Counted from the first letter of the stretch, positions 10,710 through 29,138 are shown. The stretch is 64,000 bases of DNA from Raffaelea ambrosiae (GCA_002778195.1 PCDI01000015.1:62001-126000), one strand, 5' to 3'. Notes: generated by a model not told the origin, from the sequence alone. Numbers and translations are program-made.

Positions 10710-12287
10710 ATGGAGCTACCACCGCAACAGGTTCTGCCTGTCCAGCAACCGCCGCATTCAGATGTTGACGCTTCAGCAACAAATGGAGATGCACGGCTAG
10801 ACGGGAGAGCGCTGGGAAAGTCGATGACTGAAGGTGAGGACGGATGGGACAACCCGGCTTCCTTGGGCCCGACGGTGCAGAAACATAGCAGCTAACTAGA
10901 ACGCGCCGCAGATGAAATTGCTCTCTACGACCGCCAGATCCGGCTATGGGGCATGCGGGCACAGGAAAAGATTCGTTCCGCGCATGTGCTCCTCATCACT
11001 GTGCGTGCCCTGGGCAACGAGATCGCCAAGAACCTCGTCCTGGCCGGCATTGGCTCACTGACCCTTGTCGACCACGAGGTCGTGACCGAAGCCGACCTGG
11101 GCTCCCAGTTCCTGCTGGCACCGGGTGCCAACGATGCCGGTGGAGCACCGCTGGCCGATGACGCCACTGACATTGAGCGGGAAGCCGCCGCGGCAGCGCG
11201 GCAGGCGGCCATCGTGGGCACAAACCGGGCTCGGGCTGCAAGCGCTCAACTGCGGCTGCTGAATTCGCGTGTCAACGTGGTTGTGGAGGAGAGCAACATC
11301 CATACAAAGGGGCCGGCATTCTACGAGCCATTCAGCCTTATCATTGCGACGGACCTGGACCCAGACTCGCTCAATGTTATCAACACGGTGACGCGTTTGG
11401 TGAACCGTCCGTTCTACGCGTCCAACACGTACGGCTACTTTGGCTACATCTTTGCCGACCTGATTGAGCACGACTTTGTCATTGAGCGCAACCGCGGCAA
11501 TGTGCCGACGCAAAAGGGCACCATGGAGACGCCGACACGTATAGTGCTAGACGTGCAGACGCAGAACACAGGCACTGCTAGCAGTGATAGTAGTGACGGA
11601 AAGGCCAGCAGCAACGGCAATAGCAGCAGTAGCAGCAACAGCAACAGCAACAATACTGCTGTCGGCGAGAAGGAGGCCGTGACAAAGCGCGAGCTCTACT
11701 CGACCTGGTTCCTGGCATCTGATGCGGCGCGCCTGCCGGCCACTTTCATGAGCTCGCGCCGGCGCATGCGGAGCGTCACGCCCGTCTTGCCATGCCTGCG
11801 CGCCTTGTGGGAGTTCCAGCAGACGCACGAGAACAACCGTGTGCCCAACATGGCGTCCGAGGCCGACATGACTGCCTTCATCGGGCTAGTCAACCAGAAG
11901 CAGCAGCACCTGGGCACGCCCGAGGTCAAGGCCGAGCATATCCGCCTGTTCTTGCAGGGGGTTGTTGCCGGCAGCGAGATCTCGGCAACGGCAACCATCT
12001 TGGGCGGTGAGCTGGCACAGGACGTTATCAACGTGTTGGGCCACACACAACAGCCGATCCAGAACCTGCTCATCTTTGACGGTGCGTCCATCATGGCCGT
12101 GACCTACTCGCTGCACCCGGAGGGTCCCCTTGGCCGCCAGCTGCTGACAGCCACGGCGTCCAACGCGACGGCCACGGATCCAGCGGCGGCTGCCGCCGCA
12201 GCTGCCACAGCTGCCAACGCAATTGCAGCACAGCCCCCAGTGATGCAGCCGATTCCCATTGCTCATGGGCATGCACCGCAGCGATAG
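10710..12287 (+). CDS. AOS1: SUMO-activating enzyme subunit 1 (Aos1/Sae1)
   Basis: Two exons, 10710-10833 and 10912-12287, encode 499 residues. The intron has a GTGAGG donor, a CTAAC branch and a CCGCAG acceptor. After a short Pro/Gln-rich N-terminus comes the E1-family block DEIALYDRQIRLWG (about residues 43-56), followed by a Rossmann adenylation fold (HVLLITVRALGNEIAKNLVLAGIGSLTLVD). Later blocks include YEPFSLIIATD, NRPFYASNTYGYFGYIFADL and, at the C-terminus, ILGGELAQDVINVLG. Aos1 pairs with Uba2 to adenylate SUMO in the nucleus; the catalytic cysteine sits on Uba2, so its absence here is expected. Family members are usually shorter; the extra length is a Ser/Asn-rich insert (about residues 258-292) and an Ala-rich tail. 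Nothing suggests a defect. Confidence 0.93.
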
Positions 12288-12929
12288 TTTTGTAACCTAA
12301 GAAAAACGAGGTTTATAAAGAGGGATTCGCTGTCTGGACATCCGAGAAAGCATTGGCATGGGGAAAATGGATGGCCGGATTTTGTTTGTGTTTACCTAGG
12401 TTGGTGTATATGATGATACCAAGATACACGACGTGGTGTTTTAAGGAAGAGGTACTTTTTTTCGGATCTACGGAACAGGCAAGACAAGAAGGGGAGACAG
12501 TAAAGAAGCTACTATTTTAAGCTACGTACAAAGCATGAAAATGCGTTGAAAATTTCCGCTGAAATGTACTTTCGAGGTCCACAACTAGTCCCTCAACGTG
12601 TGGTAGCTCTCACAATTTTTAAGGTACAGTGCCTGGACATGGCCGACGCCTACACACTGCGGGCACCCGATGGGGGGAAGGGCCGCTTTCCGTATTGCTT
12701 TGCCGCCAAATTGAAGACTACGAGAACAGATGCCAGCAGCCGGTATCAAATATCATTTTACAGTTGCTTCGCTCGATTATTGTAGAGTTGAGGATTCTTT
12801 GCATCACTCGGGTTTGTGCTTTCTTTTAGCCAGCAATGAGACACTCAATCACGTGGGAAAGCGAATCTGTATGCTGACATTTGGCTTGCCTGATGCAGAG
12901 GAGGCTGTGTTGTCTTCACCTGTCAAATG
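12288..12929. other. 3' flank of AOS1, no gene
   Basis: AT-richer sequence between AOS1 and the SSL2 relic. A patch at 12,630-12,720 looks superficially coding, but its frames are short and match nothing I know. It could be degraded 5' sequence of the pseudogene. Confidence 0.4.
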
Positions 12930-14905
12930 CAAGCGCCTCAGCACCACGATGTCGTCAAAACGCGAAGCCAAACCGGAATTTCAGACTTTGCGACTTCGTC
13001 CTTTCAACCTGGACCGAGAATGGACTTCAGTACGTTACCATTAAAAGATGACAATCATAAGCGCCCTCTGTGGATTGATGGGCGGGCGAAAATCACACTT
13101 GCGAATTATCATCCACTTGCATCTCAGGCACAAGACTTTCTCATCGCGATTGCGGAACTAACTTCGAGGCCGACATTTCTCCATATTAAAGCTTTACCAC
13201 GCACAGCCTGCATGCTGCAGTATCTGCGGGCTTGAAACCAACCGATATTATCCACAGTCTCGATCAATTTCTGAAGAATGAAATGCCACCGAATGTCACG
13301 GAATATATAACGCATTGTGGTAGGAGCTATGGGAAAGTAAACAAGTACTTTGTGGAGACGATAGATCCTAAAGTTTTGTAAATGCTGGTGAAAGACCCCA
13401 TTACTGGACCATGCCGAGTTCAAGGTGTTAAGGAAATTACAGCACACGCCCCCCACAATGGCTGGGCTGGTTATTGCTGGGACAAAAGAAGCTGCCGGGC
13501 TTCAACAGGCTCAAGGTTTACACCGGCCATCGACAGAAAATGGAGAATCAGAACAAGATACTCAGACTCAAGATGTCTACGATGCCCTGAGTAAGGAGGG
13601 TGCAGACACCGACGAGCATGATGTCGTTCATGCATTCCAAATCCAGGATGACCAGGCCCGCATAGTTGCAGAACGGTGTCTCATGCTACATTATCCAGCT
13701 GTTGAGGAGTACGACTTCCGGAATGATATCCTAAACACAAATCTAGAGATCGATTTACGACCTGCAACGCAGATTCGACCTTACCAAGAGAAGAGCCTTA
13801 GCAAGATGTTTGGCTATGGACGCGCAAAAGGTGGCATCATCGTGCTGCTTTGCAGTGCTGGGATGACTCTGGTCGGAGTAACGGCGGCATGCACGATGAA
13901 AAAAGGAGTTGTTGTCCTTGCCACAAACAACATGTCTGTGATCCAGCGGAGAAGCGAGTTCTTGAAGTGGTCGAATATCGATCCAGACAGTATCGCTGTC
14001 TTCACCTCTGACCATGAAACCGTCTTTTCTGGGAACACGGATGTGATCACCACTACATACTCTATGGTTACAAATTCTCGCGAGCGCGCACATGAATCGG
14101 CCAAAATGATCAAGCTCTTGCAGAGCAGAGAATGGGGCTTGATGCTTCTTGACGGAGTCCATGCTGTCCCTGCGCAGATGTTTCGAAAAGGGACTGGCTC
14201 GATTATATCGCATTCGAAACTCGGCTTGACGGCTACTCTTCTACGGGAGGACGATAAAATTGATGACTTGAACTTCCTAACCACAAAGGTTCAGTGCGCA
14301 GAGGTTTGGTGTCCGATGTCGACGGAGTTTTACGGCCAATACATGGAAGTCAGTATGCGAAACCGACTACTGCTTTGTGCAATGAATCCGGTCAAATTAC
14401 AGTCGCGCCAACACTTGATCAAGTACCACGAGGTGCGAGGCGATAAAATTATTGTGCTTCGGGATAATGTTTATGCCTTGGAGACATCTGCGAGAAAGCT
14501 GATGAAGCCATATTTGTATGGAGGCACTGGCAATGCTGAGCGGTAGGAGATTTTGGAATCTTTCAGGAATTCGCCACAGTGCAGTACACTCTTTCTCTCC
14601 AAAATCGGCCACACTTCCTTGGGCCTCCCTGAAGCAACGTGCTTGATTTAAATCTCTGCTCAGTACGGATCTCGTCGTCAAGAGGCCCAACGTCTCGGTC
14701 AAATTCTTCGGGTCAAACGAAGAAACGAAGAAGGGTTCAATGCCTTTTTCTACTCCCTGGTTTCCAAAGATACCGTAGAGATGCTTGGCTTATGTCGAGG
14801 AGAACAATCGTGTGAACAAGTCTATGGAAGGGAAGAAGAACTCGCACAGCAAGCTTTTCCGATCCATCATGCGGGAGCAGGAGCGACGGAAGAATCAGGA
14901 TCAAC
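12930..14905 (+). pseudogene. ssl2: Decayed copy of the TFIIH DNA helicase XPB/Ssl2
   Basis: Translation in several frames follows XPB in order: [20 protein letters not shown] and [10 protein letters not shown]; then, after a frame change near 13,205, SYGKVNKYFVE; then, after another near 13,440, a 373-codon open stretch. That stretch contains YDFRND, IRPYQEKSLSKMFG, SMVTNSRERAHES, REWGLMLLDGVH and SHSKLGLTATLLREDDKI. The region continues past stops with [24 protein letters not shown] and [15 protein letters not shown], and ends in a shifted frame with [12 protein letters not shown]. In-frame stops lie at 13379-13381, 14544-14546 and 14649-14651. Walker A reads CSAGMT instead of CGAGKT and the DEVH box reads DGVH, so the ATPase could not work. 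About 20 codons are missing after LNFL and roughly 90 near the C-terminus. No introns are apparent. The functional gene must lie elsewhere because XPB is essential for TFIIH. Confidence 0.92.
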
Positions 14906-15203
14906 AGTCTGGGTTTGCTGCGCCTCTCTGGCGAGGCTTTGCTTTGTATGGCGCTCTTTCTTTGTTTCTCTCGCTTGTAATGTACTTTTTCTTGCAATGG
15001 AGACGACGCGTGTATGGATTCTCATTCAGCAGTTGTTAAGCACCTGGTATGAACCACATGCAAGTGCTCACTGGTGAAAGTTCCTTTCCAAGCGAAAAGC
15101 AGCAACCCGCCTATTGTCAATGGCGCGAGCACCACTGCAGCGACTATCTATAGCTGGGAATTCACAACTGCTGTTCTTGCTGATACGAGCATGGTGGTCG
15201 CAG

Positions 15204-15245
<42 letters not shown>

Positions 15246-16940
15246 TTCGCGTGACTCGTCAATATTTGGCTGACAGCACAATCTCGCTCAATGATTGACC
15301 GCTATCTCGGTCCTTGCAACCCTCTCCGCACACACTCGTCTTCCGCCGGAGCCGTGTATTTTCCTTCCTCTGCTGCAGCCTTTCTCATCGTCGGGCGGGC
15401 TTGGCACCAGGCTCCGGCATCGCAGCCATTTTATTGGCATTCCTGCAACAGCGGAAATTGTGTTGCTTGGCTGGCGGAGCTCTACTGTGAGACCAGAGCT
15501 CGTTGGACAAAGCGAGTGCACTGCCCAGACCTATGGTATGATATCCCGGGTTCTGCTGGGAACGACTGGCCAGAGCTGCTGGGAGTTTGTGGTCACTTCC
15601 TTGTAACGTTCTTGTAATACTAAAGACTGCAGAGCACCCGGCGCCCGGTGGCCTGATGTGTTTAGGTTGGGGGGGATTCCCCCCGCAACGCACGCACACG
15701 GCTGCATGCAAGGATCAGGCTTTTATGTACAAAGTAGTTAAAAAGGCTTTCTGCCTACAGGAGCCGTTTGCATTCCCAACTGAGCTCCTCTGCCCACCAC
15801 GACGCACATGTCATTGAAGGACCTCGCGCAGGCTGCGCAATACGACGCGCAACTCAACTGGGTGGGGAAAGCGGTCTTTGTTCATGCATGGGCTTCAAGG
15901 ATGCTCGCCTTTGTTCCCGTGCTGAAAGATACGGTGCAACTACAAAGTAATAAACGGAAATGGACTCATCGAGCCACGAGCAGCCTGCTTATTCATCTCT
16001 GATACTCCCCCACTTTCGGGTGCTGCAGCGGAGTTCGCACCTCGCTCCAGCGCGATTGCCGCTGACGTATCGTCCCCATAGTTAGTAGCAGTAGTTAATA
16101 CCTAGCTTATCTTCGCCAGGAGCTTCCCTCGTTCCGGTCGTTGGCTAGCGAGCTCGGGGAAAACGACAGCTCCTGTCTGCCTGCTCTTTTTTTTGCCTTC
16201 TCTGTCAGAACGCGCCCCGCTAGCTCGCACCTGCCGTTCACGTACAGTTCACAAACCCCGGGTCGCTCTTTCCTAACTTGCATTCACTCTCGGTGCTAAG
16301 GCGCAAAGACCGACCGATTAGCAGGCGATGCAGTGGACCCTCTTTTATTTTTTCTTCCGCCTGGCTATCGCCAATGCCCATTATTTTGCCCCCGTACTGA
16401 TTTGTTAAGCAGTTTTTTTGTTTTTTTGTCCCTCTTTGCTTTTCTTTTTTTTTCTTGCTCGTCCACTGCTCTTGTTGCCTGTCGCTTTCGCTGGCTTTAC
16501 ATTGCTCAATTGCACTCGGCGGGTGTTGCTCAGAGCTTCTCCGCCATCCCTTCAACAGGCTGTCGTCTCAGAGACAGCTTTAAGACAACTGTGTGTTGCC
16601 GCAACCAGCGAACTTTGCCCGAAACCGCCAATTGCTGCCGCCGGCCCAGAAGCTCACACACACGGCAGCCACGCAGCCGCGAACGACCGTGAGCGAAGAA
16701 CGGCGACTCCGTTGCTCGACATCCACGCGCTGCCGGGACGCCAAGACAGCTTTCGCGGTTCCCGAGAGCCGGCTCCTACTTGCTGGCTCCGTCGCGTTTC
16801 TGTGGAATTCTCGCCCCCCTAGGGGACGGGTAGCCGGATTCTTCAGCGCCAGGATTAGCGGGTACTTTTTGGAAGGACTTCTTGTTGATTCTTGATTGCT
16901 TCGACATTTCCGCCGCATTCGAACGTTCAGAACGCCCATC
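14906..16940. promoter_or_regulatory. Intergenic region ending in the pyrimidine-rich leader of YCF1
   Basis: Apart from a TG microsatellite, 14,906-16,300 shows nothing coding. From about 16,330 to 16,500 the plus strand is strongly T+C-rich, and 16,500-16,940 is GC-richer leader sequence with several short upstream ATG frames. The main ATG at 16,941 has A at -3 and G at +4. Confidence 0.5.
15205..15244. repeat. (TG)n microsatellite
   Basis: An essentially pure TG dinucleotide run of about 40 bp between the SSL2 relic and YCF1. Confidence 0.97.
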
Positions 16941-22744
<5,804 letters not shown>

Positions 22745-24290
22745 TGAAGGAGGAAAAGGTGACCTTTCTTTTTGTGTTTGGAGGATGGCAAAGGTAGATA
22801 GGGAATTGTACCATTTTCTGTTTTGTTTAATATGGTGTTGGACGAGAGGCGGTGTCATAAAATACATGAGATATACTTTAGTGTTTTATTTTTTTTTTCC
22901 TTCCACAGAAAGCTAGAATGGGATTGACTACTTTTTCTGGTGAAAATCAGATTGCAAAGTACGCTGTAAGGAAAGGGGAAAATCCCAGGCAAAGAGCAAC
23001 AAAAGATGAAGCCAAGATATCCAGACACCCTATATCTAAACTGTGTTGGCTTGTATCTGCCTGTTGCTCTGGCCGTGTCTTCCAAGGCTCTCCCTGCCCG
23101 TGAAACTTGAAGGTGCGTCTTTGCCATGCGTGTTTCTCGGTCTTGCATCGACAGCTTCTCCCCGTTCCCGCTGTCATGCAAATATCGACAGTCAGCCCGA
23201 GGCCCAGGCTTCGGAGCTGACGATGACGGACGCCGCCGAGCCAGAACAGGAAGGAGAGAACTGTTGTAGATCGTTGGCAAGTGAGGACGTCGGGTCATAC
23301 AGGAAGCATTCTGACCCGGATGATCCGCTCATGATTCACATCGGTTGTGTTTCCCGTATTTGAGAGACCTCGGAGGAATTTGGTGTACATGGGCAACTCA
23401 TACACTTGCTGCCAGCAAATGAGTTACACCAAGGGGGGGGGGGGCGGATAGCAGGCTGTGTCTGTCCTAAGCCGTGGATAGCCTCTTTTGAAGGGTTTTT
23501 TTTTTGTGTTTAGCTTTCGAGACAAAGACAAAGGATGACAGTGGCGTTCCGCCCTTTCTGGTACTTCTCCGGGTTTGCTGCCTTTTTGGGCCTCTTTTTC
23601 TTGTGCGCTTCTATTCTTCCGTCTTCTTTTTGTCTCGTCGAATGGGTAGCTGTGATAGATAGTATACCCGAAAGAGGAAGAAGAAGAGAAACACGCGGTA
23701 TCCCCCAGGATGCTACCAGAGAGCATCTAACTACTCTACCCCCCAGAGTAGGATCATGAGAGGATCGTCGTCGTCTCAGTCATCTACTCACACAGTCAGC
23801 AGTTGCGCGGATCCGATGCTCGCACTTTCTGTTTCTGTCTTGTTCTGTCTTGTTCTGTCTTCTCTTCTCGCCCGCCTTTTCGGGGCGGCTTGCCGAACAA
23901 GGAGAGATCTATGATTGCCGGCGGCATCTCGTCCGACAAGGAGGGAAGCGTGGGAAAAGAGTGGGCAAGAAAACGGGGTCCCCCTCCTGTCAGAACGAGG
24001 GCTGGTTGGATTTGTGATCATTGTCAGATTTGCTTTGCCTCGGAACGATCACCAAGTGATCACAAAAAGGCTGATCGCAAGTGACAGTGATCCGGGAGTA
24101 AGAACAGCCAACTAGTTAGTTAGTAGCTTCCAGCCGGGCTGGGGTCGGAAGCAGGACGATCATGGGGTCGCGGCTGGACCGTTCTTTGTTTGTCCTTCTC
24201 TTTCGGCCAGTTGCTGTACGCTGGTGGATGCCTGGCTGTTCTCTCGGTTGTTTTCAAGGTTCTGGTTGTTGTCGGGTTGCTTGGTGGCTG
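22745..24290. other. 3' flank of YCF1, start of the gene-poor region
   Basis: T-rich DNA after the YCF1 stop is followed by mixed sequence with a 12-G run at 23433-23444. Open frames are short, lack family resemblance, and overlap on both strands. Confidence 0.45.
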
Positions 24291-24350
24291 CTTTCTAGTT
24301 TCTTTCTAGTTTCTGGTTTCTTTCTAGTTTCTGGTTTCTTTCTAGTTGTC
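24291..24350. repeat. ~18-bp minisatellite (TTTCTAGTTTCTGG core)
   Basis: Three to four copies of a TTTCTAGTTTCTGGTTTC-like unit in tandem. Confidence 0.88.
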
Positions 24351-24575
24351 TGGGTATTGAGCCGCAGAACCATATATTTTACGGCTTCTCTCTTTCCTCT
24401 TGCAAGCTGTTGTCGCTCTCCGCCATCCATGTTGCTTAGTAGAGGCCCCAGACTACGGACAACCAGAGAGACTTCAAAAAGAAAGAAAGACGTTCCCACA
24501 CCGCGGTGTCAGCACGAAACAACGCCATCTCTGTTTCTGTTCTCTTACGGTGTACACACACCGCGAGGGACAGAG

Positions 24576-24578
<3 letters not shown>

Positions 24579-24627
<49 letters not shown>

Positions 24628-24630
24628 TGT
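24579..24630. repeat. (GT)n microsatellite
   Basis: About 52 bp of GT repeats with a single AT interruption near 24,621. Confidence 0.97.
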
Positions 24631-25309
24631 TGGTTCTCACGTTACATGTGGTGTGCCTTGGTCTGTCTCATCTCCGAGGGTCTGGTTGCCCTTCATCTCA
24701 TCTCATCTCTGCCCCCCCCCTTCCTCTCCGAAAAGAAGGCGATACCACTGTAATGTCTGGGGCCTGCTTCTGTCGCGATGTGTCAGGACAGAACGTCAGG
24801 AAAGGAAGCAGGACAGTAGCAGCTGCCTTTCACATCCTTCAAAGGCAGGGGTTCCTACGTAAGCTACCCGGGCAAACATGTTACTATGTACGATGTACTC
24901 GTACGGGTACTTGACTTGTACACAGCCTTTTGCGAGGGGGAGCAGGGTTGCAGCCGAAGCAGTTGCCGGCATTGTTCCTCTTGTTGCCTTGAATGTTTAC
25001 TGAACAAGGACCGGGTTTCCAGGAGGAAGTTCCTGCTCGCCGGAGATGCACATAGCATTCTCATTGCCTGGGGCATACAGCACGACGCATGAACAAGATG
25101 ACGACGAATCAGGGTGCAGTCATGCCATGGGAGGGAAGGATGGGACAGACTACTTTGTCAACATGGGCCAAATGGGAACAGACCGTGGCCCAACAGGGTC
25201 GAACAGGGCCGAAACGAGAAGGACAGGGCGCCGACTGCTGCCCGTTTGGGCTAGGAAGTTCTCGTCAACGCAAGCGAAGAAGCCAGACCGGGACAAGATG
25301 GGCCAGAAG

Positions 25310-25440
25310 GGACCAAAGCGATCTAAAGTGAACCAAAGTGCGCTCAAACGAGTCAAGAGGCGCCAAAGGAGCCAGACGAGCTCAAACGCACCAACGTGAA
25401 CCAACATGAGCCAAACAAACCCACACAGATCAGAAACAAG
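25310..25440. repeat. Degenerate ~10-bp periodic repeat
   Basis: Units such as AAAGTGAACC, AAAGTGCGCT, CAAACGAGTC, AAAGGAGCCA, CGTGAACCAA and CATGAGCCAA follow one another with a 10-11 bp period. Short A-tracts therefore recur about once per helical turn. A looser version extends upstream to about 25,160. Confidence 0.6.
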
Positions 25441-26671
25441 GATGGACCCCAAAGTAGAAGAAGCAAGCATACAGGGTACGGTGAGTGAGCGGACGTCTTG
25501 ATATGCAACGTCTCTGGTTCTGGGTCCGTGGTTCTGACTCTTAGCTCTCTGTCCTTTATCTTTTGGTTTCTTTTTCTCTTAATTTCACTGCCGCGTCCCG
25601 CATGCTTGTGGCCGTTTCTTTTCTCTTTTCTCTGGTCCCCCCCCCTTGCCTGGTGTGATCGGGTCCGCTTTCGGGGAGACCATGTCGTGGTTTTTTGTCT
25701 CCTCTCTGTCTCCTCTTGCCTGCTTCTGTCTCCTCTCCTCTGCTCTCTACTCGTATCTTCGTCCATTCGCTCGGCCTTTGCCTGTTTTTTCCAGTCGGTG
25801 AATGCGGGAAGACCTTCGGCAGGTGTGCATATCGATGTTGCGGTGTGGGCAAAGTTGCAAGGGAAAAGGGAGACCCATAACGGACGGGGACAGAAGCCGA
25901 GAGAGATAGACGGCCTGCAGTGGTCAGAGCCGGGTGGGTTCGAGGGGGGTGGGAAGGAGGGGGGGGGTGTACGAGTATCGTGCTCGGAGTATGTCTGCTG
26001 GCGAGACGATCGTTCAGGGAGATCATAACAGAGAGGTAGTATAGCAGAGGATCCGAGGAGGCGACCAAAGGGACAGAAGGGGACGGCAGGTCTGCCTACT
26101 TTGTTAGATGGGCATTCCTGTAGTAAGGCCACCCACAAGAAGAAGAAGCAGACTATCGTGTTACAGGCGAACAAGGAGTAAATAGGAGAGAAAAAAAGAG
26201 TACTACTGCAGGCGAGCAAGGAGAAAAGGAAAAAAAAAAAAAAAAAGAGAGGCTAAAATCCTTCTATGCAACTGTATATCAGAAGGCCAGCAGCTGGAAA
26301 GAGAGAGATACATAGTAGACTGAGACTGAGACTGGGGAAGAAAAAAAAAAAAAGGTATAACTACATACTATTACATGAAAGGCAGGCAAGTCTCTCCAGG
26401 TACCGTGTTCTTAGCCAGGTTGCATCATTATCCACACACCAAAAAAGGACGCCAAAAAAGCGCCATTTTTTCTTACCCACAGCACTGTCACCATCGCCAC
26501 CACCACAACCACTGCAGCCACTGCAACCACTGCAGTGCTACCTCCCCGTAATTTCTCTCACGCTAAATCTTTTTCCAAGGGGCCACACTGAGGGAAGCTC
26601 CAGCAGAGTTGCAAGCTCGCTTAGTGTGATGTGGTCGCAGCGTGCATCTGACGAAAGAGAAGAGAGCGCAG

Positions 26672-26718
26672 CGAGAGAGAGAGAGAGAGGGAGGGAGAGA
26701 GGGAGGGAGAGAGAGAGA

Positions 26719-26754
<36 letters not shown>

Positions 26755-26760
26755 AGCAAA
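26672..26760. repeat. (GA)n/(GGGA)n purine tract
   Basis: Nearly uninterrupted GA repeats with GGGA variants; homopurine on the plus strand. Confidence 0.95.
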
Positions 26761-28388
26761 GAGTAAAGAGAAGAGAGTGTGGCGCTGTTTCCCTGGTTGA
26801 CGGAACAGAGCACGGAACAGGGCTCCTGTCGTTACATGGGGCGGGCATATCATATGCAGTGCGGAAAGCGCGCACGGAGGGAGCGGAGCCACGGAAGGGA
26901 GCCACGGAAGAGAGGACTGACTACTCGTATGTAACAACATGGGTCAACCTGGCCCGGGCCTTGGTTTGCTGGCTTGCTGATTTGCTGGCGTGCATTGTAT
27001 CTTCTTTGGGAACTCGGGGTGGGAAGCACGGCGAGTTGTTCCGTTGTGCGTGTACAAAGTATATCCAGATGTTTGTTTTCTTTTTTTTGTTTTCTTTTTT
27101 TTTTTTGCTTTTCTTTCTTTTCTTTTTTTTTCCTTTCCTTTCTTTTCCGTCTCTGCCACAGTCCTACCCACGACCACAGCCCAGGGTCGGATGCGCACAG
27201 CAGCTCTCCCCAAGACGACAATAAGCTATATGACCAGACGTTGTATGACAAGGTCTCAGATTGTGTCATGGCATGTGGCCGCTTTGTCCACTTGTCCAGG
27301 CCGTTGCCATTGTCGTCTTCGGCACCAGGGAAGGGAGGGGAGCGTTGCAAGAGAGCGGAGTCCTCCCTCCGGCCAGATAAGGGGTGACCCTGTGAGAACT
27401 GGAGGGATGGCAGGTGCACTCGTTCTATGATTATCTGTATTAGAGATGTGTCACATTGGGAACCGCACTCTGTAGATAGCAGTGTGCCTCGAAAATCCGG
27501 CAAGAGCAAGCTGCGGGCAAGAAGGAGACAGTACCACGTATAGTACAAAAAAGACCCGTGTCTTACACAGACGACACACACAGACACACACACACAAAAA
27601 AGACTCGCCTAGACGTCTGTCGAGAAAAACGTTTTCCGGCAGGTCACGTCACAGCAGCAGTGGAGAAAACGACGGGCTCTCCTTGCCGAGGAGGGGGAGG
27701 GGGGGAGACGTTTCTTGTTCAGGGAAGCTTTATATTCGGGAGGCATACACACTTCCCCCCCCCCAAGCTGAAGAAAGATGGCCGTGTTTGGATCTGACAG
27801 GCATGGACACATATTCGCTCGCTCGCTCGCTCACTCACCTGCTTGCGGCTGACACATGTCCCCCCTCGCGAACCATCTCACCCCCTCCCAGCCTCTTTGG
27901 AGACTGCCTGTTCCTGCATGGGGACACATGGGGGCTCACGGTGTGTTGAACGTGCTCGTACACAGATAGCATTGTCATTGCTCTTGTCTTGGCCGAAAGA
28001 GTATGGTGGACGGGCGACACAATCCCCAAGACCGCCACGGCACAATATCGAACACCCATCCACCACACCCCACCACACCTTGCTCTGGATATCCCGTACT
28101 TCTCTCCCTTTGTCATCTGTGGCGTTGGCACCACTTTCCGGTTTCTGCTTGCCCCAGGCTGAAAAGGCACAGAAGCTGACCCGCGCCGTTGGTTCGCGGC
28201 CAGTCTGTACGGGTGTATATGGCCGTAGTTGTCAATACGTATTAGTCAAGTGAAAACAAATAGAAACCAGACCTGATTATCTGAACTGCCTGGTGGGCTC
28301 GCTTGCTGCTGTGGTCTTGGATGGCTTTCCCCCCAGCCTGGTGCTCACGTTTGGTGTCTGAAAAGGGAAAATTTCCTAGTGGCCATTT

Positions 28389-28544
28389 CTTCTGGCGACC
28401 TCTCTTGTGGTGGCCTCTCTTGTGGTGGCCTCTCTTGTGGTGACCTCTCTTGTGGTGACCTCTCTTGTGGTGACCTCTCTTNCCTCTCTTGTGGTGACCT
28501 CTCTTGTGGTGACCTCTCTTGTGGTGACCTCTCTTCTGGCGACG
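28389..28544. repeat. 15-bp minisatellite (CCTCTCTTGTGGTGA)
   Basis: About ten tandem copies with G/A variants (GGTGG and GGTGA). A single undetermined base lies at 28482 and the local copy there is shortened, suggesting an assembly uncertainty. Because 15 is divisible by three and no unit holds a stop, several frames on both strands stay open through it. The apparent pentapeptide repeats (GDLSC on plus, KRGHH on minus) are therefore not evidence of a gene. Confidence 0.93.
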
Positions 28545-29066
28545 TCCCTGTTTGTACACCTCCCATTCGGGCGAGCCGTCTTCTTTGACGTCCTCTTTTT
28601 GGTCGTCTTTGTTGTGGCCAGGAGAGACGAGAGCCACGAGGTTGTCTTGTCTAGGCACTATTCTGGGCTGCTTGTTGTCCTCAACACTGGTTCCTCTCCC
28701 TTATGTTTCTGCTGTTCTTTTTCTCGTTCTAGTCTCTGCGGTTCGAGCATCCTCCTTCCGTCGAGAATATCGACTGCAAGTATCAGAGAAGCCATATGGG
28801 CTCTCCTGTCTATTGTTGTGGTGAATGGCAAAAATCCATAGTATCAAAACAGCTCTACAGGAGTGGCTCAACATCGACTCTTTTCTCTCCAGGCACCCAT
28901 CCACGTCTTTGCACAAGGTGCAACACAGTCATCCGGAAGCAGACTTGGAATGGACCTTGTTGATTGGTTTCCAAGGTGCCCGGACACTCTGCCGGATGCA
29001 TGACATCAAACCTGAGTTTGACTGTCCCCCTGCAGCATCGCGGCGTCGAAAAAGAGGCGTCAAAAA

Positions 29067-29138
29067 GCGGCCGCTTTCGAGGCCGCTTTCGAGGCCGCTT
29101 TCGAGGCCGCTGTTGCCTTTTGCCTTTTGCCTTTTGCC
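29067..29138. repeat. Two adjacent minisatellites (12 bp and 7 bp)
   Basis: Four copies of a GGCCGCTTTCGA unit are followed directly by four copies of GCCTTTT. Confidence 0.9.

Larger units (their letters stand above)
24351..28388. other. Gene-poor region with simple repeats
   Basis: No supported gene. Contains the GT, GA and ~10-bp periodic repeats listed separately, plus A-runs (26,228-26,245) and T/C tracts (27,065-27,145). Open frames on the two strands mirror each other and are dominated by simple sequence. Confidence 0.45.

Noticed and set aside
28242..28658. Minus-strand open frame with KRGHH pentapeptide repeats
   Set aside because: It is generated by the 15-bp minisatellite, which is open in other frames too; flanks show no family resemblance.
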